A stretch of DNA of 64,000 bases. It comes from Craspedostauros australis (Eukaryota; Bacillariophyta; Bacillariophyceae; Mastogloiales; Achnanthaceae). Positions 52,601-61,395 of this stretch are shown piece after piece (within the stretch, counting starts at the first letter, position 1; the number at the start of each line of letters is the position of its first letter). Location of the stretch: assembly GCA_026770025.1 (NCBI GenBank), contig JAMXDE010000032.1, positions 248,001 to 312,000 of the forward strand, given 5' to 3'. A program made the position numbers and the translations under genes. The notes under the pieces were generated by a model. That model searched no databases and had not been told where the DNA came from. It was given only the letters and a program-made list of their open reading frames with translations.

Positions 52601-55308
52601 AGAAACTCTTACTTAACAAGGGATTCGCCCCAACCTTCGAGTACACTGCGGCATCGACGCCGCAACAGAATGGTCGCGTCGAAAGGAAATTCGCGACACT
52701 CTACGGCAAAGTACGCGCCATGCTGAACCAGACCCATCTACCAAAATCAACGCGAGGCAAACTGTGGGCAGAGGCTGCTCACACGGCGACGCAGCTGGAG
52801 AACATCATTGGCACGAAGTCAAGGGAACCAGCATGTATACTGTTAAACGGAAAAATCCCGAAGTATGCAAATGACCTGCGTGTGTTCGGCGAAATGGGGA
52901 TGGTACACATCGGTGGACAGGCTATCAAGGCCAAACTAGACGACCGCTCCAAACCTGCCATGTTCGTGGGATACGGAGAGTCGCACGCGAAAGGAGTGTA
53001 CCGCATGATGAACCTTGCCACCTCGAGAATCCTTATGACTCGGGACGTGACATGGTTGAATAAGTCGTATGGAGAGTTCAAGGGTATCAAGGATGCCAAC
53101 AGATCCAGAGTGATGAACACAGACGACGATTCCTCATCAAGAGACTCGTCTCCAGAGAGAGGCGTAACTTGGCTTCGTCAATCGGATAGCATGAATGATA
53201 TAGAGTCCGATGACGATGAACAGCGCAGCAGAATCAGAGAACAAGGAGATTCAGAAGGTGCTGCGCTAGAGCAGGACGACCTGCTACCCGTCCAGGAGGA
53301 TCAGGAACCAGACGAAGACATCGGCGATGAATCCGGAAGGGACGAGGATGGAAGGAGTGAGGAAAGAACGGTAGAGAAAGGACCGCCCTCGACTCCAGTC
53401 GCAACACCTGTTGCGTACGTACCAAGAATGGTCAGAGATCTCGCAGGGTATAACAATTCGCCCGTTCCTAAGGAGGACAGAGACTACGGATCCAGTGAGA
53501 CCTCGGAATCTGACGAGGAGAAGCAAGAGACTGCCCAAGAGACGGAAGCCGAAACAGCGGCGACAGAGGGGCCGAGCTTCCATACAGACGGATCGATGTT
53601 CAATAGAGACGTCGCAGGGATGATGATAGACACCACTCACGGAAAGATGAGATTGGATGACTTCATCGCTGCAAGCCAAGTGACGAATGATCGAGTCAGA
53701 CCCGAGCAAGCAAGCGTAGCTATGATGCTAGACCCTACCACCTTCGAAGAATGCTGGGACCATGCAGATCCCGAGAAGAGGAGGAAGTGGAGAGAGGCCA
53801 TCAATAAGGAGTTCAACGATATGACCAGAAGAGGAGTATGGGAGAAGATCAAGAGGAACCGAATGCCGAGAGATCGACGATGCGTGAAGACCAAATGGGT
53901 ATTCAAGGAGAAGAGGAACGGAGTCTTCCGGGCCAGACTCGTCGCCTGCGGCTACTCACAGATAGCAGGAGTGGACTTCTCAGCACACCACGCACCAGTG
54001 ATTCATGATGCAACCTACCGCATCATGCTCACTATGAAGATGCTGCTGCACATGGATAGTATGATCATCGACTTCGAGACAGCATTCTTGCATGGAGAAC
54101 TCGACGAAGAGATCTACATGCAATGCCCAAAGGGGATGAGGCATGAGGCCGACGAATGCTTGCTGCTCAAGAAGACCATCTACGGATTAGTGCAGAGCGC
54201 CAGACAATGGAACAAAAAGCTGGTCGACATTCTACTCAAGCTGGGATTTCGACAGAGCAAAGTGGATCCATGCCTTCTGATTCGGAATCAGGAAGGGAGA
54301 CTACTGCTGATAGGCACCTACGTCGACGACTGCCTATGCATCGGAGAAAAGGAGGAATTGAAGCAACTGACCATCGACATCAAAGCTGAGCAATTCGGAA
54401 TCAAGGTGGAGAACGACCTGGAAGACTACCTCAGCTGCAAGATCATCTTCAACAACGATCAGTCGAACTGTTGGGTGAACCAACCACACATCATCAAAAA
54501 CATCATGGATACATTTAAGGATGACGTGCTGACTCTACAACGATACGGAACTCCGGGAACACCAGGACAGGGTATCCAAAGAAACAGCGACCTACCCAAA
54601 GTGGACAGTAACCGACACAGCAGATACCGAAGCGGAGTAGGTATGCTACTATACTTGGTGAAGCACTCGCGACCAGACATTGCGAATGCGGTGCGCGAAC
54701 TTACCAAGGTGCTGGACGGACCATCAGCTGCAGCATACAAGGAGATGCTGCGAGTAATGAAGTTCGTATCGGACACGAGGAACTACGGACTACGAATGCA
54801 ACCAACCCCGCTGGAGAACGACGCATGGAAAATCGAGATCTACGCAGACAGCGAATTTGCGGGAGACAAGGATAATCGGATCAGTGTCGGAGGACATCTC
54901 GTCCTACTGCAAGGGGTGCCCATCGTATGGAGATCGAAGGCACAACGAAGTGTAACTCTCAGCTCGACAGAGGCGGAATACGTCGCCCTGTCAGAAGCAG
55001 GAAAAGAGATTCGCTTCCTCACGCAGTTAATGGAGGACATCGGGTTGACGATGACCAAACCAGTGGATGTATACGTGGACAATGTGGGGGCTATCTTCAT
55101 TGCCTCCAACCCGTCGACATCAGCGCGAACGAGACACATCGATATACGACATCATTTCACTCGGGAGCTGATAGACAACGGAGAGGCACGAATTCAATTT
55201 GTGCGCTCAGAGGACAACATCGCAGACGGCTTCACCAAGAACACAAAGAAGGAGATCTACGATAGACACAAAGGGAACATCATTCAATTGAGATCGACTA
55301 TGGATTAA
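49657..55308 (+). CDS. Copia-2 gag-pol polyprotein (1,883 aa)
   Basis: Start at ATG 49657 (MSSYLRKSDRVVIFDGKRSS); the frame is open a little further upstream but only from a TTG. Gag carries two CCHC knuckles (CRNCGAYGHKKADC and CKYCGKKGHKILQC, about residues 268-342). A Cys-rich segment WCPLCLKRGPLYAWCVECP (about residue 497) precedes the protease WLGDSGASCHLTN. Then HKKLGHVDAYTIS, a C-x2-C pre-integrase finger, integrase (LFMDTSSV, VRCDNAGEN, PQQNGRVERKF for D, D, E), reverse transcriptase (IDFETAFLHGELDEEIYM, GTYVDDCLCI) and RNase H (IEIYADSEFAG, SSTEAEYVALSEA). All domains are present and in one frame, so the element looks autonomous. Confidence 0.96.
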   Translation: MSSYLRKSDRVVIFDGKRSSWTGWSIKFLARAASKGLEDLYLMDLDKVEVKPAPFGPSALISDVKIEEGESIAKKIASMTAEEKEVYKNGLAKCAFEELTMAINHETTEGDVAFMAVVGTKGGPTESGDPRKAWKALERIYEQRTAPVKAKLLAQLNGMRLKKGEHPDTFLTEMEVLRNRLGSTGIKMDMQQYHMLVLNALGREYETDVKLLELKFDGMEDTMTLEDIREAVSATYDGRHLKLGGNRRESNSNREETAFAAVGGFKGHCRNCGAYGHKKADCRSAPKKGNGKNKKSGQGDNNSKPKFNGECKYCGKKGHKILQCFKLKAAMKEADSANVATDGMEGNNDVALVMTDEPICVPTLGNTNELENVTNLSVNTGEAKTRDNNSNYQADSKVMEDVAFAAIIEQTDTSPILSLRPHNVNNKMSNSNQGQESYYDASLTNEGATDTEDVDDDMGDANREEAARRPIFNFAPELSRVDRMIGNSTGLTTNTAWCPLCLKRGPLYAWCVECPQVPFFIQLHNEPSGHVPTNDEERAERRTRLERAGSLRNAVRASLSNVLRANEVRNELALLCYDAVATHTQDRELQIEPRTVYFKLHEIGMITTLCVCRNPCNINNSLESRHFQPFPSDLISSMTHHAANSISWTHHQSDSGVRLPKPEHWVLPIYSEREEQHEVAMVVGNTDNVSARRSSVAPDNYETNTWLGDSGASCHLTNSDEGMTNIRVSDQNVKIGSGRFLKVTKVGDKRMTVMQRNGRRYNVVLKSVKYVPKLWVNLLSINKALENGFNISNLGVIMTLKKGKARITFDRIMATQSGFVCGVNMVSNAKADDQAHVGVSTDAPVDINTIHKKLGHVDAYTISRTAGRYGWNVTGKLNVCVDCAIGKSRQRPMSKATQQRAKGVGDRLFMDTSSVQTHSLGKGKYWLLVIDDYSDYCWSYFITEKSDVGSKMLLLFQWLEANQRVTVQNVRCDNAGENRSAEKLLLNKGFAPTFEYTAASTPQQNGRVERKFATLYGKVRAMLNQTHLPKSTRGKLWAEAAHTATQLENIIGTKSREPACILLNGKIPKYANDLRVFGEMGMVHIGGQAIKAKLDDRSKPAMFVGYGESHAKGVYRMMNLATSRILMTRDVTWLNKSYGEFKGIKDANRSRVMNTDDDSSSRDSSPERGVTWLRQSDSMNDIESDDDEQRSRIREQGDSEGAALEQDDLLPVQEDQEPDEDIGDESGRDEDGRSEERTVEKGPPSTPVATPVAYVPRMVRDLAGYNNSPVPKEDRDYGSSETSESDEEKQETAQETEAETAATEGPSFHTDGSMFNRDVAGMMIDTTHGKMRLDDFIAASQVTNDRVRPEQASVAMMLDPTTFEECWDHADPEKRRKWREAINKEFNDMTRRGVWEKIKRNRMPRDRRCVKTKWVFKEKRNGVFRARLVACGYSQIAGVDFSAHHAPVIHDATYRIMLTMKMLLHMDSMIIDFETAFLHGELDEEIYMQCPKGMRHEADECLLLKKTIYGLVQSARQWNKKLVDILLKLGFRQSKVDPCLLIRNQEGRLLLIGTYVDDCLCIGEKEELKQLTIDIKAEQFGIKVENDLEDYLSCKIIFNNDQSNCWVNQPHIIKNIMDTFKDDVLTLQRYGTPGTPGQGIQRNSDLPKVDSNRHSRYRSGVGMLLYLVKHSRPDIANAVRELTKVLDGPSAAAYKEMLRVMKFVSDTRNYGLRMQPTPLENDAWKIEIYADSEFAGDKDNRISVGGHLVLLQGVPIVWRSKAQRSVTLSSTEAEYVALSEAGKEIRFLTQLMEDIGLTMTKPVDVYVDNVGAIFIASNPSTSARTRHIDIRHHFTRELIDNGEARIQFVRSEDNIADGFTKNTKKEIYDRHKGNIIQLRSTMD

Positions 55309-55394
55309 TGGGACAAAAGAGATGAGTGCAAGAGCGAGACAAGGGAGTGAGACGAAAGACGATTTGTGTGTGTGAGTGAGTATGGTGGTGCGAC

Positions 55395-55404
55395 AATGGA
55401 AGGG
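55395..55404 (+). other. polypurine tract of Copia-2
   Basis: AATGGAAGGG directly abuts the 3' LTR at 55405. Confidence 0.65.
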
Positions 55405-56182
55405 TGTCAGGAATCGGGGGTACGACTTTGCAAAGATACCCTATTCTACCGCAGCTCCCATGAGGACTGACTGGAACAGGAATGGTATTAAGTGCAAAGA
55501 TACCCATGATTGCCGCAACCCCCAATAGCACCTCCCAGACAAACCGCAACCTAGCAATCGACCAGTTGCACTCGGACAGCCCAATGGCCTTACCTGTCTT
55601 ATGTGACATCCAAGCACCCTCATCCAGTGGCCTACTCGGCCATGTCCCAATAACGGTCGGGAACCGAGAGATCTATGACGATGGCAACACACCAGCCCTG
55701 AGTGAATCGAATGAGCGCGACAACCAATATATCTGAACAAGTCGACGCGTCCCTGAGAACCTAATGTGAGAAAGCGAAACAGAGGCGATCCCTATTCACC
55801 CAAGACCACGATCCAGATGACAATAAGTTCCAAGCATCCAAAGGCAACCATCGAGATGACCGGAGGGAGGAACTGAAATGAAGTGGGACCAGTGAAGTGA
55901 CAGGAGACCGAAGGAGAGGTACCTACAGGTCTACGAGTATGAACTTGACGAATGTAGGTACTCTCCAACTCTCAGCTAAACATGCGATGAACCACGATGA
56001 AAGCAAGATGAAGATGCAGACGAAAGAAGCCAAGCTAAAGGGTGAGACCTCGAGTGGCTACTGCAGATCATGCTTGTTGTGAAACTGGAATCGAAAGGAG
56101 ATGAGCATGTTGTGCTCACAGTTCTAAAACGGTACAGACTGATAACAGATTAGTCTACTACTATAACCCCGGATTTCCAACA
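55405..56182 (+). repeat. 3' LTR of Copia-2 (778 bp)
   Basis: Same length and, as read, same sequence as 48798-49575. Followed by the second GAAGTT repeat at 56183-56188. Confidence 0.95.
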
Positions 56183-56188
56183 GAAGTT
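56183..56188. repeat. target-site duplication GAAGTT, right (Copia-2)
   Basis: Second copy of the repeat seen at 48792-48797. Confidence 0.85.
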
Positions 56189-56455
56189 CGCATGTTGCCC
56201 CTCTAAAAATGTCATTATCAGGTTATTTTGTACCGTGGGACTCCCAATGTGAAATGCGATAGGCCTCTACTATCATACAATTCTCTCCACAATCGCAGAC
56301 CAATGCAAGGCACAAGCACATGTTTACGGAGCTCTCTACGAGTATCCAACTTGCTGCATTGTATTATACGACCTACGTCAGAGTAGAGTATCGCCGTGAG
56401 TACTCTACTCTACCAATACGCTTTGTACAGACTGGTCCACAAGCGCAGTCTGTGC

Positions 56456-57903
56456 TTACTCGTAGATCCACTTGGACTCGCAGCTGTCCCACTCGCAGAG
56501 ACCCTCTGGGAACCAGTGCGCGATCTCCTTGTTGGCGGAGTCGACGGAGTCGCTTCCGTGGCAGATGTTGCGTCCGACCTCGATGCAGAAGTCTCCGCGG
56601 ATGGTTCCCATGGCGGAATCCGATGGCATGGTGGCACCGAGCATCTTGCGGCCCTCAGCGCAGGCGTTCTTGCCCTCCCAGACCATGGCGACGACAGGTC
56701 CGGAGGTCATGTAAGAGATGAGACCTGGGAAGAACTTCTTGGTCTTGAGGTCCTCGTAGTGTGTCTCCATGTGCTCCTTGGTTGGGGTGGTGAGCTTCAT
56801 GGCGACGAGCTTGTATCCCTTCTGCTCGAATCTTTTGATGATTTCTCCGACGATTCCACGCTGGACGCCGTCTGGCTTGATCTGTGAGTTGGTTCATGTA
56901 GTACGTGCGAGTAGTATGAACATTGGGGTGAATGCAGATGTTGTGCATTTTTGCATGGGTGGGGCACAATGACAATGGAGGAAGAAAACGGAGGAGAGGT
57001 TGGTACGAGTAAAGTGCGCTCGTCGTGCCCGAGTGATATGCAATTGCATGGCCTCAGCATGCCGATGCAGCGCCTGGATGCATCTCCAAGAGAGAAAGAG
57101 ACTTGTGTACAGTATCTGTACGTTGCGCGTCTCAAACCTCGGGCAGGTTGTGTCGATGCATACGAACGGTTGGTATGGTGGGGGCCATTCGGTGTCTCGC
57201 GACAACAGCTCCATCCGCAAGGTCAAGAAAAGAGTTGGACATGGACCTCTCCCGACCACCGACTTTGATGGGAATGGACGCTTCCGAGAAGTGGGACAAC
57301 ATTCTGACTCCCCGTTGTGGCCGACTGTTTGATGGAGACGCTCGATGCTGACTTGTGGCGGAACATCGGTCTTCCGTGGCAGTTGCCTGTGCTTGGCCAC
57401 CTGTCCGTGCGCCGCAACAGTTGCTTGCTCTGCTCTTTCTCCATCTCTGTCTCTCGCTGTGTCCTCCAGATGCGCTCATCAAAAATCATATTCTATAATA
57501 TAATATAATATAATAGACAACCAGCCACCCGATCACTCGCCGAACAACTCACCATGATGTCTGCCAATGCAAAAGATCATGGTTGGAACAGCAGATCGCC
57601 GAATTGTGGCAGGTGGCGGAACGAAGTACCAATACGAGAGAGAGACAGAGAACGAGGAAGACAACGAAGAATGAAGACGGTGTGAGTAAACATGCAGTAC
57701 TCCAGTCAATTGCCAATTGTGCGATACCAAAGTATTATGGTGTTATATTATACTGCTCTATCATGGTACACATCACAGGCTCCAAACAACGCGATGCCGA
57801 ATTCACGACGATCTTCGTCGAGTCGTCGCTCACAGCCTCATCTGGATGAGATGTGCCCGGAGACAGAGGAAGAGCTCCAATCTCACTCACATGTGCGCTC
57901 CAT
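56456..57903 (-). CDS. NDK: nucleoside diphosphate kinase, three exons including an 8-nt micro-exon
   Basis: Exon 3 (56881-56456) encodes [15 protein letters not shown] through the C-terminus, with the phosphate-accepting histidine in [10 protein letters not shown] (about residue 115). The missing start is rebuilt from two tiny exons: exon 1, 57903-57891 (ATGGAGCGCACAT, donor GTGAGTGAG), and exon 2, 57560-57553 (ACATCATG, between CAG and GTGAGT). Joined, they give [16 protein letters not shown], an exact NDK N-terminus, and 148 aa in total, the normal family length. Introns are 330 and 671 bp. The enzyme transfers gamma-phosphates between NTPs and NDPs. No targeting peptide is present, so it is probably cytosolic. 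Phase, splice sites and family alignment all agree. Confidence 0.9.
57495..57514. repeat. ATAAT pentanucleotide microsatellite
   Basis: About four tandem ATAAT units within intron 2 of the NDK gene. Confidence 0.8.
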
Positions 57904-58399
57904 GATTGCAAGAAAAGGATTCGTTGACGGTCGTGAAGAGGATTTGGGAATGCCAAGTTTGTTTTTGTGTGCTGTTTGGTGTTGCTGTCGATTTGATTGC
58001 TTGATCGCTTGATTGGTTTGGGTGGTGTTGGGTGAGGACAGATCCAGCGTGCGTGTGCGTGTGCGTGTGCGTCGTGCTCTCGCTGTTGTTGGTGGATCCG
58101 TTTTCTCACAACCACAGAACACAGAACACGTTTGTCGTGGTGGTTTGTGCGATACGGAGGGTCATTGCTCCCTCCGTCATCATCGTCACCACCACCAACG
58201 ATGTCGTTTTGGCCGTTCGTGGTCGTTTTTGTCACACACAAGAGAAGCCAAAATTGAGGGCGGACAATCGCACACTGTTCTCATCGTGTGATGTCCAGAC
58301 TGCGTGCAACCAATCGTACCTACGATCTGTGAGTCGTGCATGTGAGATGTCGATGGTAAAAGAAGCACAACAACCGAAATTCGTTGTTTGGCGCCACCT
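57904..58399. other. NDK upstream region and left flank of Harbinger-like copy 2
   Basis: Contains a GTGCGT hexamer run at about 58049-58072 that would lie in the NDK promoter. The last 70 bp (from ATG at 58350) read MSMVKEAQQPKFVVWRHL and are cut by the transposon. Whether this is coding is uncertain. Confidence 0.4.
58397..58399. repeat. target-site duplication CCT, left (Harbinger-like copy 2)
   Basis: CCT precedes GGAGCC at 58400 and recurs after GCTCC at 63275-63277. Confidence 0.75.
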
Positions 58400-58588
58400 G
58401 GAGCCATGGTAATATAGATAATTTCCCTCAGGTCTAAAAACAAAGACCCAACGGGATTCATTCGAATTGGCAACCACACAAACAAAAAATGACAACAACG
58501 ACAGGCAAAATGGGTCTCCTGCGCGATGCATTGTTCATACGTGTACAACCAATTACTCTGCTCTGCTCTACTTGCTTAGTCTGTCTCT

Positions 58589-59731
58589 CTAGTAACTGAC
58601 TTGGAAAGGCTGGAAGAAGCCTTCATCAATGGACAGCTGTGTGATCATGGCAACCACCTTGAACACTGTCTTGTGAAGCTTCATGTTGTGGCGAAATGGT
58701 TCATACAAGATCTTCCATTTCTTGAAGAGACGATTGATGGTTTCGTGTCTTGCTCTTGCTTGCTTCTTGCCGTCCCTGTCTGCGTGAGTAACGTAGTCCT
58801 TTGGTTTGCGTACGAGAGGGCCGCCGTACCCTCCGTCCGCTTCCACCATTTCGCCAGGAGCAAGTTTCCCCGCGAGCGAACGGTTGAAGATCTTTTGGTC
58901 AGGCCATTCACCACAAGGGAATGGACCATGGCACCAAACGATGTCACCAGTTTGAATGCAAATCGCCACCTCGTACCGCAGACCAGCGCCCTTGTATTTG
59001 TGACTGTACCACTTCTTCGAAAAGGGCTGAGGTTCGAGGATGCGAAAGTCAGTCCCATCCACCGTGACTTTGCACGTTCGCTGTTTGTCATTCTTCAAGC
59101 GATTCCTCCATTTAATCTGTTGTACAAATTAGCGACAGCATAAGTATTCAAAAAGGTGATGTGAGTCGTCGTTATGTAAGTGTTATCATGAGATGTATCA
59201 ATCGGAAGGGTGTTCTTCACTTACCACGCCTTTGTATCCCTTCTGAATTTCATCCATCAGAAGCCAAATCCACTTCTTAAGCGTTTTGGGATCCGCAGAC
59301 ATTTTCGATGACAGCGCAAGAACACAATCGTAGTGTCGCAAGAAATACAAGGTCCAATACAAATGCTTGGGATGACATTTCGGAACACCACGAGCATAGC
59401 TCCACATAACTAGGCACATGCGCGGAGAAAGCCCGTACAGAGAGATAAATTTTGTTTGTGTTGCTGGTTTCACTGGGTCATACGACGCATTATGCCCCAC
59501 AATGTCCAATCCAATTCTGGTTATGTCTTTCAAGTCGTAGCGCTTTGATTCATTGTTCCGCAAGTGCGCCGTGTCACAGCCAAAAGCAGCAGAGTGTGGC
59601 GTTGTGTGGCAGACAACAAAGGGTTTGTGTGAGGTCGGGTTTCGGGTCGCTGCGCTTTGTCTCGGTCCGTCAAGCTCTGCGCACCACATCATGTCACCAC
59701 ACAAACAAACACCCATCACAAAACTCACCAT
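58589..59731 (-). CDS. Harbinger-like DDE transposase, copy 2
   Basis: Exons are 59731-59729 (or longer upstream), 59542-59225 and 59116-58589, with introns of 186 and 108 bp. From the ATG at 59731 the product is 282 aa beginning M-RYDLKDITRIGLDIVGHN. Catalytic candidates: D in TVDGTDFRIL, D in MVEADGGYGGP and E in ARARHETINRLFKKW, spaced as in IS5/Harbinger DDE enzymes. In copy 1 an alternative acceptor GCTAG lies 12 nt upstream of the last exon; in copy 2 it is GCTAA, so the shared CAACAG acceptor is preferred. The companion gene is divergent. In PIF/Harbinger elements the transposase needs a second, DNA-binding protein; that pairing is family knowledge. Confidence 0.78.
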
Positions 59732-59866
59732 GATGCTTGTTGTAAGCGATGTTGCTTTTCGTTCGATCAGTTGGTCTGCGGCTCGTTGCTGCAACTGCAC
59801 TGCTGTTGCCTCCTCTTTTTACTGTTGTTGTTGTTTATACTGATGCTACTGATGGAGTTGATGTCA

Positions 59867-59871
59867 CTGTG
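59867..59871 (-). other. empty target site of Copia-1 preserved in copy 2
   Basis: On the minus strand ACCATCCACAGTGACATCAA has a single CACAG. In copy 1 the same sequence is split, with CACAG on both sides of the Copia-1 LTRs. Confidence 0.95.
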
Positions 59872-60644
59872 GATGGTACTGTGATGTTGATGCTATCCAA
59901 CTGTTGTGGTAATGATGCAATGAGCACAGTCAACACCGACGCTGCTGTTGGAGTGTGCTTGGATTGATGTTGTTGCAAGCTTGCCTGGTGACCCACTGTG
60001 CTTGTACGTATCGTGGATCTGGCTGCTGCTGACGTGATACAGTTGCAAACGATGGCTGCCACGTTGTCATCTCTTTCGCTCTGTTGGCTCTGATCGGTTG
60101 ATTGGCCGAGTAGCTCACGATCATCACACGTGAATACGAGTACTCGCTGTATTCTACTCTGATCTGCGATACCGTATTGGCGAGCCAACATCGCTGGGCT
60201 AGAGCACAGCATACATTCAGGGATAACTACCATGTCGCCACATGCAGCAGCAACACAACAACGAACAGCTGCGACTGTACCGAACAAGCACTCTCCTCTT
60301 GCCATGCCTGTCCACACGAATTCGCAGCCTCCCACGGACAGTTGCAACTACTATTTTCAAATTGAAACAGAATACAACTATACATACATGCAGAAGAGCA
60401 TTTGTACAAGTGCTGTTGTTGCAAGCATGCTTGTGTGCCAGGTCTCGCAGTGTGTGGGATGTCCTGCATGATGCTGTACTGATGGTTCAGCTGGATTGTG
60501 CTTTGCGCAGCATCGGGTGTTGCGAGCGGTGGGTTTTCGGGTGGGCCACATCAAAATGTGGCGTGGATTTGTTGTTGTTTGTGATTTGATGGATTTGTCT
60601 CACATGGACAACTGAGAGGAGGCATGCGAAGGAATCGTGTCATC

Positions 60645-61032
60645 CACATGGGAAAACGAGCCAGCCGCGTGGGAAAACGAGCCAGCCGCATGGGAGAACG
60701 GGCTTGCTCCATGGGAAAACGAATCGATTCCATGGGAAATCGAGGCTGTCGCGTGGGAAATCGAGGCTGTCGCGTGGGAATTTTGATGCATTGTTTCCCA
60801 CGGAGTCCAAGACAATCGATCGTATAAACTGTACTGCCAGCTACGTACGTCTCAAACACATGGGAAAACGGAACGCTGCGCTCCCATGGGAACACAGAAA
60901 TATGCCATGCATGAAGACAAATTTCCCATGGAACGTTATTTGTTTCCCATGGAACGTTATTATTTCCCATGCGACACTTCTCATTTGGCATGCGTGTCCA
61001 CATTTTCCCAAACTCACATTTTGCTTCCCACA
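60645..61032. repeat. CATGGGAAAACG-like motif array, copy 2
   Basis: About 15 motif copies in both orientations over 390 bp, in the spacer between transposase and companion gene. The left half is mostly [CA][AG]TGGGAAA[AT]CG on the plus strand and the right half mostly TTTCCCATG. GAACGTTAT follows two of the motifs in tandem near 60930-60960; copy 1 has only one such unit. Confidence 0.85.
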
Positions 61033-61395
61033 GCCCACCCATCCGTCGGCGCGCGAGGAAAACTGCCGATGGACGCATCGATGAATGCCAATCTTGGCCT
61101 TGAATAGTGTGTGTAGATGTACCAACTGAATTGTTGATCGTGTTGCTCACTCGTAGTCTGCCTGGTATCCAAAGTAGGCATCCTGCAGTTTGTATCTGAA
61201 AGTGACAGTTGCTGTTGATCGCTGTTTTGAATTAGTTGACAGGACTGCGGTTTGAAACGAATGAGCAGCAATGACAGCAGCTGATGTGGAGCGCGGCTGA
61301 TTCGGACAGCACTGCCATCTGAGGATTGTCTTGTGTTGCCACTGTGTGAACAGAGCAAAGGTGTAGGCAAGTTGCAAGCCTCACATTTCGAGATC

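Larger units (their letters stand above)
48798..56182 (+). mobile_element. Copia-2: full-length Ty1/copia LTR retrotransposon, 7,385 bp
   Basis: Two 778 bp LTRs that read as identical (TGTCAGG...CCAACA), a GAAGTT target duplication, one uninterrupted gag-pol frame of 1,883 codons and a purine-rich tract before the 3' LTR. Domain order is Copia type. It is not closely related to Copia-1: LTRs, gag and linker regions differ throughout. The identical LTRs show recent insertion. Confidence 0.96.

Noticed and set aside
57003-57060. Minus-strand stretch reading DERTLLV as a possible NDK first exon
   Set aside because: Joining it to IKPDG would lose a residue and use a poor donor. The 13-nt plus 8-nt exon pair gives the exact family sequence with consensus donors.
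59835-60347. 170-codon minus-strand frame upstream of the transposase, considered as its first exon
   Set aside because: It differs from copy 1 by many amino-acid changes, ends in a stop before the transposase exon, and no good splice joins them. It is more likely spacer or 5' UTR.
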